Shown here: piece after piece, positions 47,131 through 56,315 of the stretch
Position numbering within the stretch: the stretch's first letter is position 1
How the letters are laid out: the number at the start of each line of letters is the position of its first letter
DNA from: Candidatus Viadribacter manganicus
Lineage (GTDB): Bacteria; Pseudomonadota; Alphaproteobacteria; Caulobacterales; Aquidulcibacteraceae
NCBI RefSeq assembly: GCF_001679665.1
Contig: NZ_CP013244.1
Coordinates: 2,178,980-2,242,979, forward strand
DNA length: 64,000 nucleotides
Reading direction: 5' to 3'
Made by a program: the position numbers and the translations under genes
Notes under the pieces: model-generated
Seen by the model: the letters and a program-made list of their open reading frames with translations, nothing else
Told to the model about the DNA's origin: nothing
The model's database searches: none

Positions 47131-49071
47131 TCACGCGCCGGCCCGATTGGCGACGAGATCATCGACGACGGCGGGATCGGCAAGGGTTGAGGTGTCGCCG
47201 AGATTGCTAAGGTCGTTCTCGGCTATTTTGCGCAGGATACGGCGCATGATCTTGCCGCTGCGCGTTTTCGGCAGGCCGGGCGCCCATTGGATGATGTCGG
47301 GCGTCGCCGTTGGTCCGATTTCGTGGCGGACCATTTGGACGAGTTCGCGCTTCAGTTCATCGTTGGGCTCGATGCCTTGTTTCAGCGTCACGTAGCAATA
47401 GATGCCTTGGCCCTTGATGTCGTGCGGATAGCCGACGACGGCGGCTTCGGCGACTTTGGTGTCAGCGACGAGTGCGCTTTCGATCTCGGCCGTGCCGATG
47501 CGATGGCCGCTGACGTTGAGCACGTCATCGACGCGGCCCGTGATCCAGTAATAGCCGTCTTCGTCGCGGCGGCAGCCGTCGCCGGTGAAGTACATGCCTG
47601 GATAGGTGCGGAAGTAAGTTTCGAAAAAGCGCTGATGATCGCCATAGACGGTGCGCATCTGGCCAGGCCAGGAATCGAGCAGCACGAGATTGCCGCTGGC
47701 TGCGCCCTCTAAGAAATTGCCTTTCTCATCGACGAGCGCGGGCTTGATGCCGAAGAATGGGCGTGTGGCGCTGCCTGGCTTCATCGCGGTTGCGCCGGGA
47801 AGATTGGTGATGAGCGCGGCGCCGGTTTCGGTTTGCCACCAAGTGTCGACAACCGGGCAGCGCGAGTCGCCGACCGTGCGATAATACCAAAGCCATGCTT
47901 CAGGATTGATCGGTTCGCCGACTGTGCCGATGAGGCGAAGGCTTGCGCGCGAGGTGCGCTTCACCGGCTCTTCGCCATCGCGCATGAGCGCGCGGATGGC
48001 GGTGGGTGCGGTGTAGAAGATGTTGACTTTGTGCTTGTCAATGACATCCCAGAAGCGTGAGACATTGGGATAGTTCGGCACGCCTTCGAACATCAGCGTC
48101 GTCGCGCCATTCGCGAGCGGGCCGTAGACGATGTAGGAGTGGCCGGTGACCCAGCCCACGTCGGCGGTGCACCAGTAGATGTCGCCCTCGTGATAATCGA
48201 AGACGTATTGGTGTGTCATCGAGGCGTAGACGAGATAGCCGCCGGTTGTGTGCAGCACGCCCTTGGGTTTGCCGGTTGAGCCTGAGGTGTAGAGGATGAA
48301 AAGCGGATCTTCCGCATTCATCGGCTCGGGCGGGCAATCGGCGCTGACATCGGCCGCAGCGTCTTCGTAGACGATGTCGCGGCCATCGATCATCGGCACG
48401 CCGGCGCCAGTGCGGGTGACGACCAGGACAGTGTGGACGCCGGGCGTTTCTTCCACCGCTTCATCGACGTTTTGCTTCAGCGGAATGATCTTGCCGCCGC
48501 GCACGCCTTCGTCGGCGGTGATGATGACCTTGGAATCGCAATCCTTGATGCGGTTGGCGAGGCTCTCGGGCGAGAAGCCGCCGAAGACCACCGAATGAAC
48601 CGCGCCGATGCGCGCGCAGGCGAGCATGGCGTACGCCGCTTCCGGGATCATGGGCATGTAGATTGTGATGCGGTCGCCTTTGGCGACGCCGCGTGACTTT
48701 AAGACATTGGCGAAGCGGCAGACCTCGTCATGCAGCTCGCGGTAGGAGATGTGGCGCGATTGGTGCGGATCGTCGCCTTCCCAGATGATCGCGACTTGAT
48801 CTCCGCGCGTTTCCAGATGCCGGTCGATGCAATTGGCGGTGACGTTGAGGACGCCATCCCAGTACCAGCGAATGTGGAAGTCGGCCTCGTTGAAGCTCGT
48901 GTCCTTCACCTTGGTGTAGGGCTTGATCCAATCGAGGCGCTGGCCGTGTACCCCCCAAAATGCTTCTGGGTCCGCGAGGGCGCTGGCGTGCATGGCGCGA
49001 TACTTGACGTCGTCAACGTAAGCGCGTTCGGCCCACTCTTTTGGAACCGGGATGACGACGGGGTCGGACAT
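47131..49071 (-). CDS. acs: Acetyl-coenzyme A synthetase
   Basis: A 646-residue enzyme that makes acetyl-CoA from acetate, ATP and CoA. The AMP-binding motif is [19 protein letters not shown] (about residue 263). The acetate-pocket Trp is in [11 protein letters not shown] (about 415), and the C-terminal acetylatable lysine is in [13 protein letters not shown]. The length matches AcsA. The ATG at 49071 has GAGGA about ten bases upstream; upstream extensions do not match the family. It lies downstream of the DUF779/aldehyde dehydrogenase genes, fitting a route from aldehyde through acetate to acetyl-CoA. Confidence 0.95.
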   Translation of the reverse strand: MSDPVVIPVPKEWAERAYVDDVKYRAMHASALADPEAFWGVHGQRLDWIKPYTKVKDTSFNEADFHIRWYWDGVLNVTANCIDRHLETRGDQVAIIWEGDDPHQSRHISYRELHDEVCRFANVLKSRGVAKGDRITIYMPMIPEAAYAMLACARIGAVHSVVFGGFSPESLANRIKDCDSKVIITADEGVRGGKIIPLKQNVDEAVEETPGVHTVLVVTRTGAGVPMIDGRDIVYEDAAADVSADCPPEPMNAEDPLFILYTSGSTGKPKGVLHTTGGYLVYASMTHQYVFDYHEGDIYWCTADVGWVTGHSYIVYGPLANGATTLMFEGVPNYPNVSRFWDVIDKHKVNIFYTAPTAIRALMRDGEEPVKRTSRASLRLIGTVGEPINPEAWLWYYRTVGDSRCPVVDTWWQTETGAALITNLPGATAMKPGSATRPFFGIKPALVDEKGNFLEGAASGNLVLLDSWPGQMRTVYGDHQRFFETYFRTYPGMYFTGDGCRRDEDGYYWITGRVDDVLNVSGHRIGTAEIESALVADTKVAEAAVVGYPHDIKGQGIYCYVTLKQGIEPNDELKRELVQMVRHEIGPTATPDIIQWAPGLPKTRSGKIMRRILRKIAENDLSNLGDTSTLADPAVVDDLVANRAGA

Positions 49072-49123
49072 AGGTGGCGCTTCCTCTTTTTGGTGCGCCA
49101 TCATGGGCGCTTGCACACGCGCA

Positions 49124-49501
49124 TCAAGGGGCTTTGCCGTCCAAGGCGAAGACTTCTTCGTCGCTGAAGGCGCGGGCCCGCGCCAGGAAGCGGCGTTCGC
49201 GGCCATTGTCGAGCGAGAACATGCCGCCGCGGCCGGGGACAACGTCAAGGATGAGTTGCGTGCGCCGCCAGGCTTCGAATTGCGGACCGCTGATGTAGAT
49301 GGCGACGCCATCGATCTCGCCGAGCTTTACGTCGCTGTCGCCGATGCGGAATGCGGCGCTGGGGTAGCACATGGGCGAAGAGCCGTCGCAGCAACCACCC
49401 GATTGATGGATGAGAACGTTGGGGTGGTCCTGACGGATTTCGGCCAGGAAGGCGCGCGCGGCGTCGGTCGCGATGACGCGCGCAGGTGCACCGGTGTGCA
49501 T
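49124..49501 (-). CDS. DUF779-family protein
   Basis: A 125-residue cysteine-containing protein of the DUF779 family, which is typically encoded beside aldehyde dehydrogenases of the AcoD/ExaC type. Conserved features are [15 protein letters not shown] (metal-type cysteines) and [26 protein letters not shown] in two parts. The ATG at 49501 has GGAG eight bases upstream. It is 59 bases downstream of the ALDH stop and in the same transcript direction. It is likely an accessory of the dehydrogenase; function not established. Confidence 0.88.
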   Translation of the reverse strand: MHTGAPARVIATDAARAFLAEIRQDHPNVLIHQSGGCCDGSSPMCYPSAAFRIGDSDVKLGEIDGVAIYISGPQFEAWRRTQLILDVVPGRGGMFSLDNGRERRFLARARAFSDEEVFALDGKAP

Positions 49502-49560
49502 GTGCGGACTCCGAAGAGAAAAATCCCGGCGCCGGGGAAGAGGCGCCGGGACATTCGCGC

Positions 49561-51072
49561 TTAGAAGAAGCCGAGCTTCTTGGGACTGTAGCTCACCAGC
49601 ATGTTCTTGGTTTGCTGGTAGTGATTGAGCATCATCTTGTGGGTTTCGCGCCCGATGCCGGATTGCTTGTAGCCGCCGAACGCCGCGTGTGCGGGGTAGG
49701 CGTGATAGCAATTTGTCCAGACACGGCCGGCTTTGATGCCGCGACCGAAGCGATAGCAGGTGTTCGCATCGCGGCTCCACACGCCGGCTCCGAGGCCGTA
49801 GAGCGTGTCGTTGGCGATCGCGAGTGCTTCGTCCGCGTCCTTGAACGTGGTAACCGACACGACGGGTCCGAAGATTTCCTCTTGGAAGACGCGCATCTTG
49901 TTGTGACCGCGCAGGACCGTCGGGCGGATGTAGTAGCCGCCTTCAAGTTCGCCGCCGAGATGCGCTGCTTCGCCGCCGGTCAGCACTCTTGCGCCTTCTT
50001 GGCGGCCGATGTCGAAATAGGCGAGGATCTTTTCCTTTTGCTCAGACGACGCCTGCGCGCCGATCATGGTGGCGGGGTTGCGCGGGTCACCTTGGACGAT
50101 GGCCTCGACGCGCTTCAGCGCGCGTTCCATGAAGCGATCGTAGATCTTCTCATGCACAAGGGCGCGTGACGGGCAGGTGCAAACTTCACCCTGATTGAGC
50201 GCGAACATGGTGAAGCCCTCGAGGGCCTTGTCGAAGAAGTCGTCATCGGCGGTGGCGACGTCCTCGAAGAAGATGTTCGGCGATTTGCCGCCGAGTTCGA
50301 GCGTCACCGGAATGAGGTTTTCCGACGCATACTGCATGATCAGGCGGCCAGTCGTCGTTTCGCCGGTGAAGGCGATCTTGGCAATGCGCGGGCTGGATGC
50401 GAGCGGCTTGCCGGCTTCAAGACCAAATCCGTTGACGATGTTGAGCACGCCCGTCGGCAGAAGATCGCCCACGAGCTCGGCGAACACCATGATGGTGGCC
50501 GGCGTCTGTTCAGCGGGCTTCAGCACTACGCAATTGCCGGCGGCGAGCGCCGGCGCGAGCTTCCAGGCGGCCATCAACAGCGGGAAGTTCCACGGGATGA
50601 TTTGGCCGACGACGCCGAGCGGTTCATGGAAGTGATAGGCGACGGTGTCGTTGTCGATTTCGCCAAGCGAGCCTTCTTGTGAACGCACGCAGGCGGCGAA
50701 GTACCGGAAGTGATCGACCGCGAGCGGCAGGTCGGCGGCCATAGTTTCGCGGATCGGTTTGCCGTTGTCCCAGGTTTCGCAGGTCGCGAGCAGTTCGAGA
50801 TTTTGCTCCATGCGATCGGCAATTCTGTTGAGAATTTGCGCGCGTTCGCCGACCGGCGTGCGGCCCCAGGCGGCTTTCGCCGCATGCGCTGCATCAAGTG
50901 CGGCTTCGATGTCGGCTGCATCGGAGCGGGCAATCTCGCAGATCGGTTTGCCGTTCACCGGCGATGAATTGGTGAAGTAGCGCCCGGATTTCGGCGGCGT
51001 CCACTTGCCGCCGATAAAGTTGTCGTACCGGCTTTTGAACGGAGAGCGCGGATCGGGGTTTGCGATAGTCAT
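49561..51072 (-). CDS. NAD-dependent aldehyde dehydrogenase (AcoD/ExaC type)
   Basis: A 503-residue dehydrogenase that oxidises acetaldehyde or related aldehydes to acids. The catalytic cysteine is in [12 protein letters not shown] (about residue 300), the general base Glu in [12 protein letters not shown] (about 265), and the NAD-binding Rossmann segment is FTGETTTG. The C-terminus YSPKKLGFF is typical of acetaldehyde dehydrogenase II. The ATG at 51072 has GAGGAG six bases upstream. DUF779 downstream and a GAF-Fis regulator upstream reproduce the aco/exaC style of operon. Confidence 0.93.
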   Translation of the reverse strand: MTIANPDPRSPFKSRYDNFIGGKWTPPKSGRYFTNSSPVNGKPICEIARSDAADIEAALDAAHAAKAAWGRTPVGERAQILNRIADRMEQNLELLATCETWDNGKPIRETMAADLPLAVDHFRYFAACVRSQEGSLGEIDNDTVAYHFHEPLGVVGQIIPWNFPLLMAAWKLAPALAAGNCVVLKPAEQTPATIMVFAELVGDLLPTGVLNIVNGFGLEAGKPLASSPRIAKIAFTGETTTGRLIMQYASENLIPVTLELGGKSPNIFFEDVATADDDFFDKALEGFTMFALNQGEVCTCPSRALVHEKIYDRFMERALKRVEAIVQGDPRNPATMIGAQASSEQKEKILAYFDIGRQEGARVLTGGEAAHLGGELEGGYYIRPTVLRGHNKMRVFQEEIFGPVVSVTTFKDADEALAIANDTLYGLGAGVWSRDANTCYRFGRGIKAGRVWTNCYHAYPAHAAFGGYKQSGIGRETHKMMLNHYQQTKNMLVSYSPKKLGFF

Positions 51073-51146
51073 GACTTTCTCCTCAAGCGGACGCTTGCGC
51101 CACAGGTGCTGGAGGAAGCGGAATTCGGCTTCTTGCTGGTCGCCAT
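51069..51146 (-). CDS. Candidate 25-codon leader ORF before the aldehyde dehydrogenase
   Basis: An ATG at 51146 with GGAGGA seven bases upstream opens a 25-codon frame encoding [15 protein letters not shown] and a basic end (RLRRKS). Its TGA overlaps the ALDH ATG (ATGA), the arrangement of translational coupling. It may be a regulatory leader peptide or a chance frame. The ALDH gene also has its own good ribosome-binding site. Confidence 0.35.
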   Translation of the reverse strand: MATSKKPNSASSSTCGASVRLRRKS

Positions 51147-51244
51147 CGGGTATTCCTCCATGCGCGCCGTGTTCGGCGTCTGGAGGGACTATGCGTGCGC
51201 GGCGCGAGCGCGTGACGCCTGCGGCGAGGGCGCGTTGCAGTAAA

Positions 51245-51264
51245 GTGTCTCAGTGCTGAGACAC
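51245..51264. promoter_or_regulatory. Perfect palindromic operator upstream of the aldehyde dehydrogenase
   Basis: GTGTCTCAGTGCTGAGACAC, with 9-bp arms (GTGTCTCAG / CTGAGACAC) around a 2-bp centre. It lies between the GAF-Fis regulator's stop codon (13 bp away) and the ALDH transcript. A 2-base loop cannot form an RNA hairpin well, so a dimeric DNA-binding protein is likelier than a terminator. Binding by the neighbouring Fis-type regulator is inference. Confidence 0.6.
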
Positions 51265-51277
51265 CCCGGCGTGAGAA

Positions 51278-52222
51278 TTATCGAAGTCCCAGCAGCGCCA
51301 TGCGGCGGTAAAGCGTGGCGCGCGAAATGCCAAGATCGCGGGCGGCGCGTGTCGCATTGCCCTTGGCGTGCGCGAGCGCCCGGCGGATTTCGCCGCGCTC
51401 AGCCGCGGCCAAATCTTGCGGACCGGCTGCGGTGCCGAGGATGTCGCGCGCCGGGCGTGGGGCGCTGAAATAATCTGCCGAGAGGCCAAGCGTGCGGCGC
51501 GCGCGGCGGGTCGCACCGATGACAAGATCGTCCTGGTCGAGCGCCAGCAACATCGGTCCACCTTCGGACGCGCCGGCCATGACGATACGGCTTTCGGCGA
51601 AGGCGGATTGGAAATTCTCTGTTTCGATGCGTCGCGCTGCATTGGCGACTGCATCGCTCAAGAGTGCAACGAAGGCATCGGCCAGATCGGCTCGGCAAGA
51701 GGAAATGTCCAGTACGCCGCCGAGCTCGCCTTCGTGATCGAAGATCGGCGCGCCCATGCAGCTCATTGCGGTGTTGGTGGCGTAGAAATGTTGATCGCGG
51801 TGAATGGTGACAGCGCGCTGTTCGACGATGGCGGTGCCGATGCCGTTGGTGCCTTCGCGCGCCTCGCTCCAATCGGCGCCGTTCCATAGGCCCCAATGTT
51901 GGAACGACGCGTCGTCACCAGGTTTGCCGCGCCGCTCGATGATGACGCCAGAAGAGTCGGTCAGGACAACGCTGCAGCCGCTATCACCGACGGCGGCGAA
52001 CAGACGATCGAGAACTGGGCGGGCAATGTGCGCCAACCCGCCCATCGCTTCGCGCGCATGTTGATATTCCCCGTCGGAGAGGCGATGCGATCGTTGGGTG
52101 CTTTCCGGGTCGAGGCGGTGAACCAGAAGCGAGCGATTCCACGACGCAGCCAGTGCGGATTTCGCGCCATCCTCGTCCGAGAGGGCGACCTGCCGGACCT
52201 TGTCGCCATGGTTGGCCACCAT
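51278..52222 (-). CDS. GAF-domain regulator with Fis-type HTH, lacking the AAA+ domain
   Basis: A 314-residue transcription regulator of the AcoR type. A GAF-like sensor spans about residues 65-200 (VVLTDSSGVIIERRG, EGTNGIGTAIVEQRAVTIHRDQHF in pieces). The C-terminal Fis helix-turn-helix is AERGEIRRALAHAKGNATRAARDLGISRATLYRR (seen as the KGNATRAARDLGISRATLYRR block). The sigma-54-activating AAA+ domain between them in true AcoR is absent, so it should act at a sigma-70 promoter. It is next to ALDH/DUF779 and a perfect palindrome at 51245-51264. Confidence 0.85.
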   Translation of the reverse strand: MVANHGDKVRQVALSDEDGAKSALAASWNRSLLVHRLDPESTQRSHRLSDGEYQHAREAMGGLAHIARPVLDRLFAAVGDSGCSVVLTDSSGVIIERRGKPGDDASFQHWGLWNGADWSEAREGTNGIGTAIVEQRAVTIHRDQHFYATNTAMSCMGAPIFDHEGELGGVLDISSCRADLADAFVALLSDAVANAARRIETENFQSAFAESRIVMAGASEGGPMLLALDQDDLVIGATRRARRTLGLSADYFSAPRPARDILGTAAGPQDLAAAERGEIRRALAHAKGNATRAARDLGISRATLYRRMALLGLR

Positions 52223-52311
52223 GAGAGCTCCTGCCTAACGGGGGCGAGCCTGACATGCCGGCGAGGCGCTGAACAGGCGAGCTCTGTAGAAATTGGGGGC
52301 CGACGCGCGTG

Positions 52312-54150
52312 CTAGGGGCCGACGAATTGTCCCAGTTTCACCCCGTGGTCGCGTGCAATCATTTCGGCGGCCTTTTCGCCGATCATGATCGAGGCGGCGT
52401 TGGTATTGCCGCTGACGATCTCGGGCATGATGCTGGCGTCTGCGACGCGAAGGCCCTTTATGCCATAGACGTTGAGGCGCGGGTCAACCACGTCGCCGAT
52501 GCGGCAGGTGCAGGTGAGGTGGTACACCGTCGTGCAGAAGTGCAGCGCCAAATTTTCGAGCAGCGCATCGCTCGGCGTCTCGCCGGGTGTGTAACCGTGT
52601 TTCTTCGCGAGCTCCGGCGGCACTTGCCAGATGGGTTTGTTCGGTCCTGGCCAGTTGTCCGCGATGGCGAGCGCCTTGCGCATTACCGCAACCATGACTT
52701 TCAGATCATAGGGATCGCCAAAATAGTTCATCAAGATTGAGGGTGGCTGCATCGGGTCAGCGCTCTCAAGCACGATCTCGCCTTCGCTGCGCGGCAGGAC
52801 GGGATTGGCAAGAATGATTATGTTCTCGCGATCAACCGCGAGATGCGGTGCGCCTTCGCCGAAATAGCGCGTCGTATCGACGTTGAGAGGGCCTTCGAAG
52901 AAGGCTTGGTCGAAACCAACTGGAAGAAAGCCAATTTGGCCGTCATGGCTGTGAGTGTCGCCGAGGCCGGTCGAGAAGAATGCGATGCCATCGTACATCG
53001 ACGACGCGATGAGGCTTGAACCGGTCTCCATCCATTCGGCAATCCGGCGTTCGGATTCTGCTTTCAGAGCGGCGAGCTCTGGTGAGAGGTTGGCGTCGTC
53101 GGCTGAATTTGCCGGGAGCGGACCGGCGGGCGCGCGCAACGCATCTGGGCCGGCGGAAACGCCGACATCTGCCATCGTAAGTCCGTACCCAGGCGCATGG
53201 AATGCAAGAGCAGTATGGATGTGGTCCTTAAGGTGCTTGCCGACTGCGGGAAGATCATGACGGCAAACGACATTCACCGCCTCTAGGTCGCGGCGCGGAC
53301 CGATACCGGAGAGCATCAGCAGGTGCGGTGAACCGACAGCGCCCGCGCTCAAAATCACGTCGCGCGTTGCGTGTATCGCATGCGTTCTGCGTTGGGCATC
53401 AAGATATTCGACACCGATTGCTTTGAGGTCGCCGTTGGCGCCTTCGAGCAGAACGCGCGTGGTGTGGGCTTTGGTGATGATCGTCAGGTTCGGGCGCTGT
53501 TCTGCAACGCCTTCGAGGAAGGCGCGATACGTGCCGCAGCGCACGCCTTTGCGTGTGTTGGTTTGCACGAGTGAGGCGACGCCAGCGGCGCCGCCGCGGT
53601 CGCGTCCGTTGTAATCGCCCTGCGGAATTCCAGCTTTGCCTGCGGCTTCAACGAACGCCCGTGAAGCCGGGATAACCGGCGAGCGAACGCCGACGCTAAC
53701 AGGACCTTCTTCACCATGGGCTTCGCGGTCGACGGTGATTTCGTTGCTGGCGTTGAAGGTCTCGATCTTGCGGAAATAGGGGAGCACATCGTTGTAGCTC
53801 CACCCTTCGGCGCCTTGCGCCGCCCAATTGTCGAAGTCGCCGGGATGGCCGCGCACATAGACCATGTAATTGATGCCGGAGGAGCCGCCGAGCATCTTGC
53901 CGCGTGGCACTGGCATGCGCCGGTTGTGCAGACCGCGACCGGCCTTGCCAGCGTCGGCGGTGTACATCCAGTCAGTCTCGGGATTGAGCTGCATGCTTGC
54001 GCATGCGGCTGGCATCGCCTCGGCAGGCGGGGGGCGGTCGCCCGCTTCCAACAACGCCACGCGGCATTTGGGATCTTCGCTCAAGCGCGATGCGATCACT
54101 GCGCCGGCCGAGCCTGCGCCAACGACGATGAAGTCGTATGTCTCTGCCAT
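52312..54150 (-). CDS. GMC-family FAD alcohol dehydrogenase (BetA-like)
   Basis: A 612-residue flavoprotein that oxidises an alcohol, aldehyde or choline-like substrate. The FAD motif is VVGAGSAGAVIASRLSEDP at the N-terminus. GMC signature 1 is MLGGSSGINYMVYVRGHPGDFD. A signature-2-like LSAGAVGSPHLLMLSGIG lies mid-protein, and the C-terminal active-site region is VYHLTCTCRIGDVVDPRL...GLRVADASIMPEI. The ATG at 54150 has GGGAGG six bases upstream. It is near the aldehyde-oxidising operon, and might supply aldehydes to it, though it is not provably in the same transcript. Confidence 0.9.
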   Translation of the reverse strand: MAETYDFIVVGAGSAGAVIASRLSEDPKCRVALLEAGDRPPPAEAMPAACASMQLNPETDWMYTADAGKAGRGLHNRRMPVPRGKMLGGSSGINYMVYVRGHPGDFDNWAAQGAEGWSYNDVLPYFRKIETFNASNEITVDREAHGEEGPVSVGVRSPVIPASRAFVEAAGKAGIPQGDYNGRDRGGAAGVASLVQTNTRKGVRCGTYRAFLEGVAEQRPNLTIITKAHTTRVLLEGANGDLKAIGVEYLDAQRRTHAIHATRDVILSAGAVGSPHLLMLSGIGPRRDLEAVNVVCRHDLPAVGKHLKDHIHTALAFHAPGYGLTMADVGVSAGPDALRAPAGPLPANSADDANLSPELAALKAESERRIAEWMETGSSLIASSMYDGIAFFSTGLGDTHSHDGQIGFLPVGFDQAFFEGPLNVDTTRYFGEGAPHLAVDRENIIILANPVLPRSEGEIVLESADPMQPPSILMNYFGDPYDLKVMVAVMRKALAIADNWPGPNKPIWQVPPELAKKHGYTPGETPSDALLENLALHFCTTVYHLTCTCRIGDVVDPRLNVYGIKGLRVADASIMPEIVSGNTNAASIMIGEKAAEMIARDHGVKLGQFVGP

Positions 54151-54289
54151 TGCTATCCTCCCGTGCGCTCGCGATCTGCGAAGACTGGCGCTTCGCTTCA
54201 TCGTGATTGGCGACAGGACTTAAGCGCCGAATGTGCGGTGGGTGCAATCCCTCGATCGCTATCGCGCATCGAGCGCCGAGAGAGTGGAA

Positions 54290-54502
54290 TTACGGCGCGG
54301 GGCGGACGTCGCGGGGATCGAGGTTGAACACGCTGATCTCCCATGGCGCGAGTTGGCGCAGAACATGGACGTCGATTACGCCGGCTTCCAACTTGGCGCT
54401 CACAAGCGTCAACGCCTCGGCCTCGCTTTCACACACAACGCAATGACGGCGCGTGTTGGGCGCGGCGTCGTGTTGGGATTGAACGACGTAACCGAGAAGC
54501 AC
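54290..54502 (-). CDS. Hypothetical small protein
   Basis: A 70-residue protein (VLLGYVVQSQHDAAP..., ...CVVCESEAEALTLVSAKLEAGVI) with an even mix of alpha and beta tendency. No family is recognised. I chose the GTG at 54502, preceded by TTGGAG at about five bases; a TTG at 54514 is an alternative. It lies between the GMC oxidoreductase and diguanylate cyclase genes, on the same strand as both. Confidence 0.45.
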   Translation of the reverse strand: MLLGYVVQSQHDAAPNTRRHCVVCESEAEALTLVSAKLEAGVIDVHVLRQLAPWEISVFNLDPRDVRPAP

Positions 54503-54524
54503 GGCGCGCTCCAAGACTTAGCGT

Positions 54525-55571
54525 TTAAGCTGCAGTCGCCCGGGTGGGGCTTTCGTCGGTGGTGATGCGGTCGCGGCCGCCGCGCTTTGATGCGTAGAGG
54601 CAGGCGTCGGCGCGTTCGATGAGGTCTTGCGCGCGCTCGCCGTTGCGATGTTGCGCAATGCCGATGGAGATGGTGACGGCGCCGATAACCTCATTGGTCG
54701 AGCGGCGTGTGAGCTGACGAGAGCGCACGGCTTGATGGATTGAGCTCGCAGCGCTGAGGGCGCGGTTGGCGTCGGAGCTTGGAAATATAATGGCGAATTC
54801 CTCACCGCCATAGCGCGCGACGGTTGCACCTTCCGGCGCGTATTGGCGTAGCGTAGCGGCGATGAAACGAATGACTTGGTCGCCAATCAAGTGGCCCCAC
54901 GTGTCATTGAGGCGCTTGAAATGGTCGATATCGCACATCAGTAGGCAAGGGGCGTCGAATTCTTCGGTCGCTTTGCGCAGCACCTCGTCAAAGGAGCGGC
55001 GATTGGCGAGGCCGGTTAGGCCATCGGTGAGCGCCTCGGCCTTCACCACCTGCAGCGCCGATTGTAGCGTATCGACTTGGCGCGAAGAGGTTTCCATCCG
55101 TTCGGAGAGCTGGCGATTGTTTTCGATGACGGCGCGTGTGGCGGCGGCCAAGCTGGCGAGTAGCGAGCTGACGTCGGTGGCCTCCATGCCGCCTTCTATG
55201 TTGGTGACGGCGTTTTCGAGAGCGTTTGCGTAGGCGCCGGTTTGTGCACCTGCGTCACGCAGATTGGAAACGACGTCCGAAAGCTCGCGCGCAAACGTTT
55301 CACTCGCTTGCATCATTTCCGCTGTCAGGCGGGTGTTGGAGCAGAAGCGCTCGTGCAGTGCTTCGTTGGCGGCGTCATCGAAAATTTGGCCATTGTCGAT
55401 GCGGGTTTGGAGTTCGCGGCTGAGGTCCGGATTAACGTTGGCGACGTGGCTAATCCAAAGCTCGTAGTTGGCCGGAGACGTCGGCACTTTGTGATGCTGC
55501 AGAAGCTCAAGCGTGCGCTGCGCCAGCGCAACGCCGTCTTCTCCGCGATAACACCCGCTCTGATCGACCAT
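54525..55571 (-). CDS. Diguanylate cyclase (GGDEF domain)
   Basis: A 348-residue enzyme that makes cyclic-di-GMP. The N-terminal ~170 residues are helical and coiled-coil-like with no recognised sensor domain; they begin after MVDQSGCYRGEDG. The GGDEF domain follows. The active loop is YGGEEF (about residue 253), and the metal/substrate residues CDIDHFKRLNDTWGH match active cyclases. The RxxD inhibitory I-site expected five residues before GGEEF is absent, so feedback inhibition is probably lost. The ATG at 55571 has GGAG eight bases upstream; a longer frame to 55679 has a poor start. Confidence 0.9.
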   Translation of the reverse strand: MVDQSGCYRGEDGVALAQRTLELLQHHKVPTSPANYELWISHVANVNPDLSRELQTRIDNGQIFDDAANEALHERFCSNTRLTAEMMQASETFARELSDVVSNLRDAGAQTGAYANALENAVTNIEGGMEATDVSSLLASLAAATRAVIENNRQLSERMETSSRQVDTLQSALQVVKAEALTDGLTGLANRRSFDEVLRKATEEFDAPCLLMCDIDHFKRLNDTWGHLIGDQVIRFIAATLRQYAPEGATVARYGGEEFAIIFPSSDANRALSAASSIHQAVRSRQLTRRSTNEVIGAVTISIGIAQHRNGERAQDLIERADACLYASKRGGRDRITTDESPTRATAA

Positions 55572-55728
55572 GACGTGCTCCACCGCACACGAATGCGCGG
55601 TGTGACGTTGAACGTCACAACCCTTAAACGGCTCGTAAAATGCGAACAAAATGCGCGTTACAAACTCAGCTGCGCGCATGGCGCTACCGCAGTGCCGCGT
55701 TTGTAGCGGGAACTACGTGTTCAATGCG

Positions 55729-56208
55729 TTAATGCGCGACGCTTGCGGCGCGACGGAAGACGGTGCGGATCGTAAAATTGGACACAAGTCTTCTTACGCC
55801 AGGAAGTCGCGAAAGCGTGTCTTGGTGGATGCGTTGATAGCGGTCGTCGTCAGCGATGACGATGCGTAGGAGATAGTCGCTTTCGCCCGTCATCAAGTGG
55901 CAGTCTTGAACTTCGCGGCAGAGTGCGACGGCGCGTTCGAACTTGGCCATGGTTTCGCGGCGCTGATCTTCGAGCGTGACGGCCACGAACACGGTGGCGC
56001 TACGGCCGAGCGCTTTCTCCGAGAGGATCGCCGCATAGCCTTCTATGACGCCGGCAGCCTCCAGGGCTTTGACGCGGCGATGGCAAGCCGAGGCTGAAAG
56101 TCCGATGCGCTCGGCCAGGGCGGCGGCGGTCAGCACCCCATCGCGCTCGAGCTCGATGAGTATCTTGTGGTCGAAATCGTCGAGCTGGACGGGATTTTCT
56201 TGCGCCAT
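55729..56208 (-). CDS. Lrp/AsnC family transcriptional regulator
   Basis: A 159-residue regulator. The N-terminal HTH (DHKILIELERDGVLTAAALAERIGLSASACHRRVKALEAAGVI, seen as the LSASACHRRVKALEAAGVI block) binds DNA. The C-terminal RAM domain contains SGESDYLLRIV-like TGESDYLLRIVIADDD for ligand sensing. It is divergent from alanine dehydrogenase, as AldR/BkdR-type regulators commonly are, so it probably activates that gene in response to alanine or a related amino acid. Confidence 0.92.
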   Translation of the reverse strand: MAQENPVQLDDFDHKILIELERDGVLTAAALAERIGLSASACHRRVKALEAAGVIEGYAAILSEKALGRSATVFVAVTLEDQRRETMAKFERAVALCREVQDCHLMTGESDYLLRIVIADDDRYQRIHQDTLSRLPGVRRLVSNFTIRTVFRRAASVAH

Positions 56209-56224
56209 GTGACGTCATACGCCG

Positions 56225-56262
56225 AAATATGAGCGTTTGAAATGCCGTGGTGCTCAAAATAT
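56225..56262. promoter_or_regulatory. Inverted repeat between lrp-like and ald genes
   Basis: AAATATGAGC (56225-56234) and GCTCAAAATAT (56252-56262) form an imperfect AT-rich inverted repeat with centres about 28 bp apart. It lies in the 107-bp gap between the divergent Lrp-type and alanine dehydrogenase genes. AT-rich palindromes are typical Lrp sites. Assignment to the adjacent regulator is inference. Confidence 0.5.
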
Positions 56263-56315
56263 CCAAGAAAAAGCGTTCCAGACGGGATATTTCCCCGCCA
56301 ATAGGAGGAACTCCC

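Noticed and set aside
51245..51264. The ALDH-upstream palindrome as an intrinsic terminator of the regulator gene
   Set aside because: The two-base centre is too short for an RNA loop and no T-run follows; a DNA operator fits better.
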